This document shows, piece after piece, positions 14,377 to 16,024 of a stretch of DNA of 16,024 nucleotides. The translations under genes and the position numbers were made by a program. The stretch's first letter is position 1; each line of letters begins with the position of its first letter. The DNA comes from Opitutia bacterium (GTDB lineage: Bacteria > Verrucomicrobiota > Verrucomicrobiia > Opitutales > JANYEO01). The notes beneath the pieces are model-generated. The model saw nothing but the letters and a program-made list of their open reading frames with translations. It was not told the DNA's origin and did no database searches. The stretch spans positions 1-16,024 of the forward strand of contig JANYEO010000147.1 of the NCBI GenBank assembly GCA_025363025.1, given 5' to 3'.

Positions 14377-15423
14377 GTGCGCCGCTATTGGTTATTTTCG
14401 ACTCTGTATATAAGTATCTCGAGTATTGGCTTGGGCATTCTGCCTTCGCAACTTGCCGGAGAGGCCATCCCAAAAGATACAACGCTTACAGCACTTGAAT
14501 CCCGCTGTATTCAAATTTTTAACACCAATGCATCAGCTATTGTACGTGTAAGGGGTGCTTATTCTCAACCCGGCGAAGATGGCGCTCCAAAAATTGCCCT
14601 TCAAATAGGTAGCGGCTTTTTTATTAATCAAGAAGGGGAAGTCCTAACAACCGCCACGGTTGCAGCGGATGCAGACCGTGTTTGGGTAGAACATCAAGGG
14701 GCTAAATACCCCGCTAAATGCTGCGGAACAGACCCAGAAACCAATATCACCCTTCTAAAGGTGCTCGAGCCCCCTCGCCACTTTACGTGCATCCCCATTC
14801 CCCTTGATAGCACAGAGCCCCCTATCGGCTCCATGGTCTTTGGCGTTACATGCCCCTTGGAATGCAAACCTTCCCCTAGCCAAGGATGGGTACTCGGCTA
14901 TGACGGCGAATATGGTGGGCACTTATTTCCCACCTACCATTTACGCGTATCCTTAGGTAATCACCCAGGAGAAGGGGGTTCCCCCGTATTTGATGCCAAT
15001 GGCCGCTTCATCGGGATCATTGTTTATACAGCTACGGCCTTAAACGCTTCGTATCTACTCCCTACCCAAGCCCTCTTGCATGTACGCGATGGCATTCGGT
15101 CTCAGGGAAAAGTTATCCATGGGTACGTCGGCATCGTCATTTCCCCGGTCGAATGTATTGGAGAGCCTCCAAAAATTGTCATTTCCGAAGTCGGCCCAGG
15201 TTCTCCAGCTGCAGACGCTGGGCTTCGTAGAGGAGACGAGCTCTTACGCGTGAACAAAAGGCCTATTCATGAAATGACAGACGTCCGGCAAGCCGCTTTT
15301 TTTGTCCACCCCGGCCAATTTGTCCCTATTGAAATTCGGCGGAATGATAGCATTCAAACCCTCACAGTCCACGTTGCACCTATACCGACGAGCCTCTATG
15401 AAAATATAGCCCCTACCCCCTAG
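14377..15423 (+). CDS. Exported HtrA-like pseudoprotease with PDZ domain
   Basis: A 348-residue protein with GTG start, signal peptide (hydrophobic 5-22, probable cleavage near AGEA at 30), a trypsin-like HtrA domain (about 38-240) and one PDZ domain (about 247-335). The PDZ has GYVGIVISPV, then SEVGPGSPAADAGLRRGDELL. The fold is clear from GSGFFINQEGEVLTTATVA, GTDPETNITLLKV and PGEGGSPVFDANGRFIGI. Aligned by eye to the HtrA consensus, the three catalytic positions are changed: His to T94 (TNNHV gives TTATV), Asp to N123 (DpxtD gives DPETN), Ser to G200 (GNSGGP gives GEGGSP). S202 is two positions off. The protein is therefore probably not a protease and may bind peptides or misfolded proteins. 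It is coupled to the sigma and anti-sigma genes, so a sensor or scaffold role in that pathway is plausible. Confidence 0.85.
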   Translation: MRRYWLFSTLYISISSIGLGILPSQLAGEAIPKDTTLTALESRCIQIFNTNASAIVRVRGAYSQPGEDGAPKIALQIGSGFFINQEGEVLTTATVAADADRVWVEHQGAKYPAKCCGTDPETNITLLKVLEPPRHFTCIPIPLDSTEPPIGSMVFGVTCPLECKPSPSQGWVLGYDGEYGGHLFPTYHLRVSLGNHPGEGGSPVFDANGRFIGIIVYTATALNASYLLPTQALLHVRDGIRSQGKVIHGYVGIVISPVECIGEPPKIVISEVGPGSPAADAGLRRGDELLRVNKRPIHEMTDVRQAAFFVHPGQFVPIEIRRNDSIQTLTVHVAPIPTSLYENIAPTP

Positions 15424-15430
15424 GCTATTC

Positions 15431-15464
15431 ATTCATAGGTTGATGCATAATCTCCCTTATGAAT
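15431..15464 (+). promoter_or_regulatory. Palindrome and candidate -10 upstream of fumC
   Basis: ATTCATA-GG (15431-15439) can pair with CC-T-TATGAAT (15455-15464), a 9-bp helix with one bulged base. CATAAT (15446-15451) in the loop could be a -10. No convincing -35 was found, and there is no T-run that would make it a terminator for the HtrA-like gene. Confidence 0.28.
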
Positions 15465-15503
15465 AAACATTAAGAGATCGACCCATTTAAATACCCCTAC
15501 CCC

Positions 15504-16024
15504 ATGCCAATACGCATAGAACAAGACTCTATGGGCGAAATGCCCATTCCTACAAACGCCCTTTATGGCGCCTCCACACAAAGGGCCGTACTGAACTTTC
15601 CTATTAGCGGACGCCCCATGCCAGAAGGCTTTATCCGCGCCATAGGGCTCGTAAAAAACATATGTGCCACCGCCAACGAAAGCCTAGGGCGCCTGTCAAA
15701 AGATAAAGCAGACTTAATTCGTCAAGCAGCTGAAGAAGTCTTCCAAGGCAAGCTTTCGATCCATTTCCCGGTAGACGTATTTCAAACAGGCTCCTGCACG
15801 TCATCAAACATGAATGCCAATGAAGTCATTGCGAACCGCATTAGCGAAATAAGCGGCCAGCCCATTGGCTCAAAAGAACCTGTACACCCGAATGACGATG
15901 TCAACATGGGGCAATCCTCTAATGATACGATGCCCACCGTCCTGCATGTTAGCGTAGCATTAGCCCTCAAAAACAACCTTTTGCCTGCCTTAGAAAACAT
16001 GGCCACAGTTTTAATGACTAAAGC
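15504..16024 (+). CDS. fumC: Fumarate hydratase class II (3' end cut by window edge)
   Basis: Interconverts fumarate and malate in the TCA cycle as a cytoplasmic tetramer without iron-sulfur cluster. The frame is open from ATG at 15504 to the edge (173 codons of about 460). It has the class II landmarks YGASTQRAVLNFPISG (21-36), then FQTGSCTSSNMNANEVIANR (93-112), HPNDDVNMGQSSNDTMPT (128-145) and the following helix. Substrate-site residues S97, T99, H128 and S138-S139-N140 are present. The residue between S97 and T99 is Cys where E. coli FumC has Gly. The catalytic loop with GSSxMPxKxN lies beyond the window. Other members of the superfamily (aspartate ammonia-lyase) share parts of these motifs, but LYGASTQRAVLNFPISG favours fumarase. 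It starts 80 nt after the HtrA-like gene. Confidence 0.93.
   Translation, partial: MPIRIEQDSMGEMPIPTNALYGASTQRAVLNFPISGRPMPEGFIRAIGLVKNICATANESLGRLSKDKADLIRQAAEEVFQGKLSIHFPVDVFQTGSCTSSNMNANEVIANRISEISGQPIGSKEPVHPNDDVNMGQSSNDTMPTVLHVSVALALKNNLLPALENMATVLMTK

Noticed and set aside
1..16024. CRISPR array, insertion sequence, phage or attachment site at the tRNAs
   Set aside because: No regularly spaced direct repeats, transposase or integrase frames were seen, and no tRNA 3'-end duplication was noticed by eye downstream of either tRNA.

Overview
The window is an ordinary, gene-dense stretch of bacterial chromosome. I see no insertion sequence, integrase, phage gene or CRISPR array. Proteins with signal peptides, a lipoprotein and prepilin peptidase point to a Gram-negative-type envelope. 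A CesT-like type III secretion chaperone, a YejABE-type peptide importer, and an ECF sigma factor followed by a one-TM protein with an LLxFKRAEKP-like N-terminus fit the Verrucomicrobiota (perhaps Opitutae) or a related PVC lineage. That placement is inference; no 16S or other phylogenetic marker was tested.

Left part, minus strand (1-4025), read right to left: aroE (shikimate dehydrogenase), prepilin peptidase and a secreted thioredoxin-like protein form a tight cluster. nusA follows, cut by the left edge, with its own consensus-like promoter and a leader containing a hairpin and a T8 run. rimP, often found upstream of nusA, is absent here.

Middle (4139-6543): tRNA-Thr(UGU) and tRNA-Gln(CUG) lie on the plus strand. 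Facing them is a minus-strand cluster of sppA (membrane Ser/Lys peptidase), a previously unlisted 34-residue one-TM small protein at 4654-4758, and acylphosphatase. These three genes are separated by only 6 and 3 nt.

Right part, plus strand (6695 to end): a peptide ABC importer in the order permease-permease-lipoprotein-ATPase, with two 8-nt ATGRATAA overlaps and only one ATPase half. It is followed by a CesT-like chaperone with no secretion genes nearby and a REG-2-like HAD protein. Next comes a sigma module: ECF sigma factor, likely one-TM anti-sigma factor, and an exported HtrA-PDZ protein in which all three catalytic positions are substituted. The window ends inside fumC.

The most notable points are the HtrA pseudoprotease beside a sigma/anti-sigma pair, the lack of a Shine-Dalgarno sequence at all 17 gene starts, the orphan T3SS-type chaperone, the hidden small membrane protein, and a recurring ATTCATA/TATGAAT heptamer near candidate promoters.
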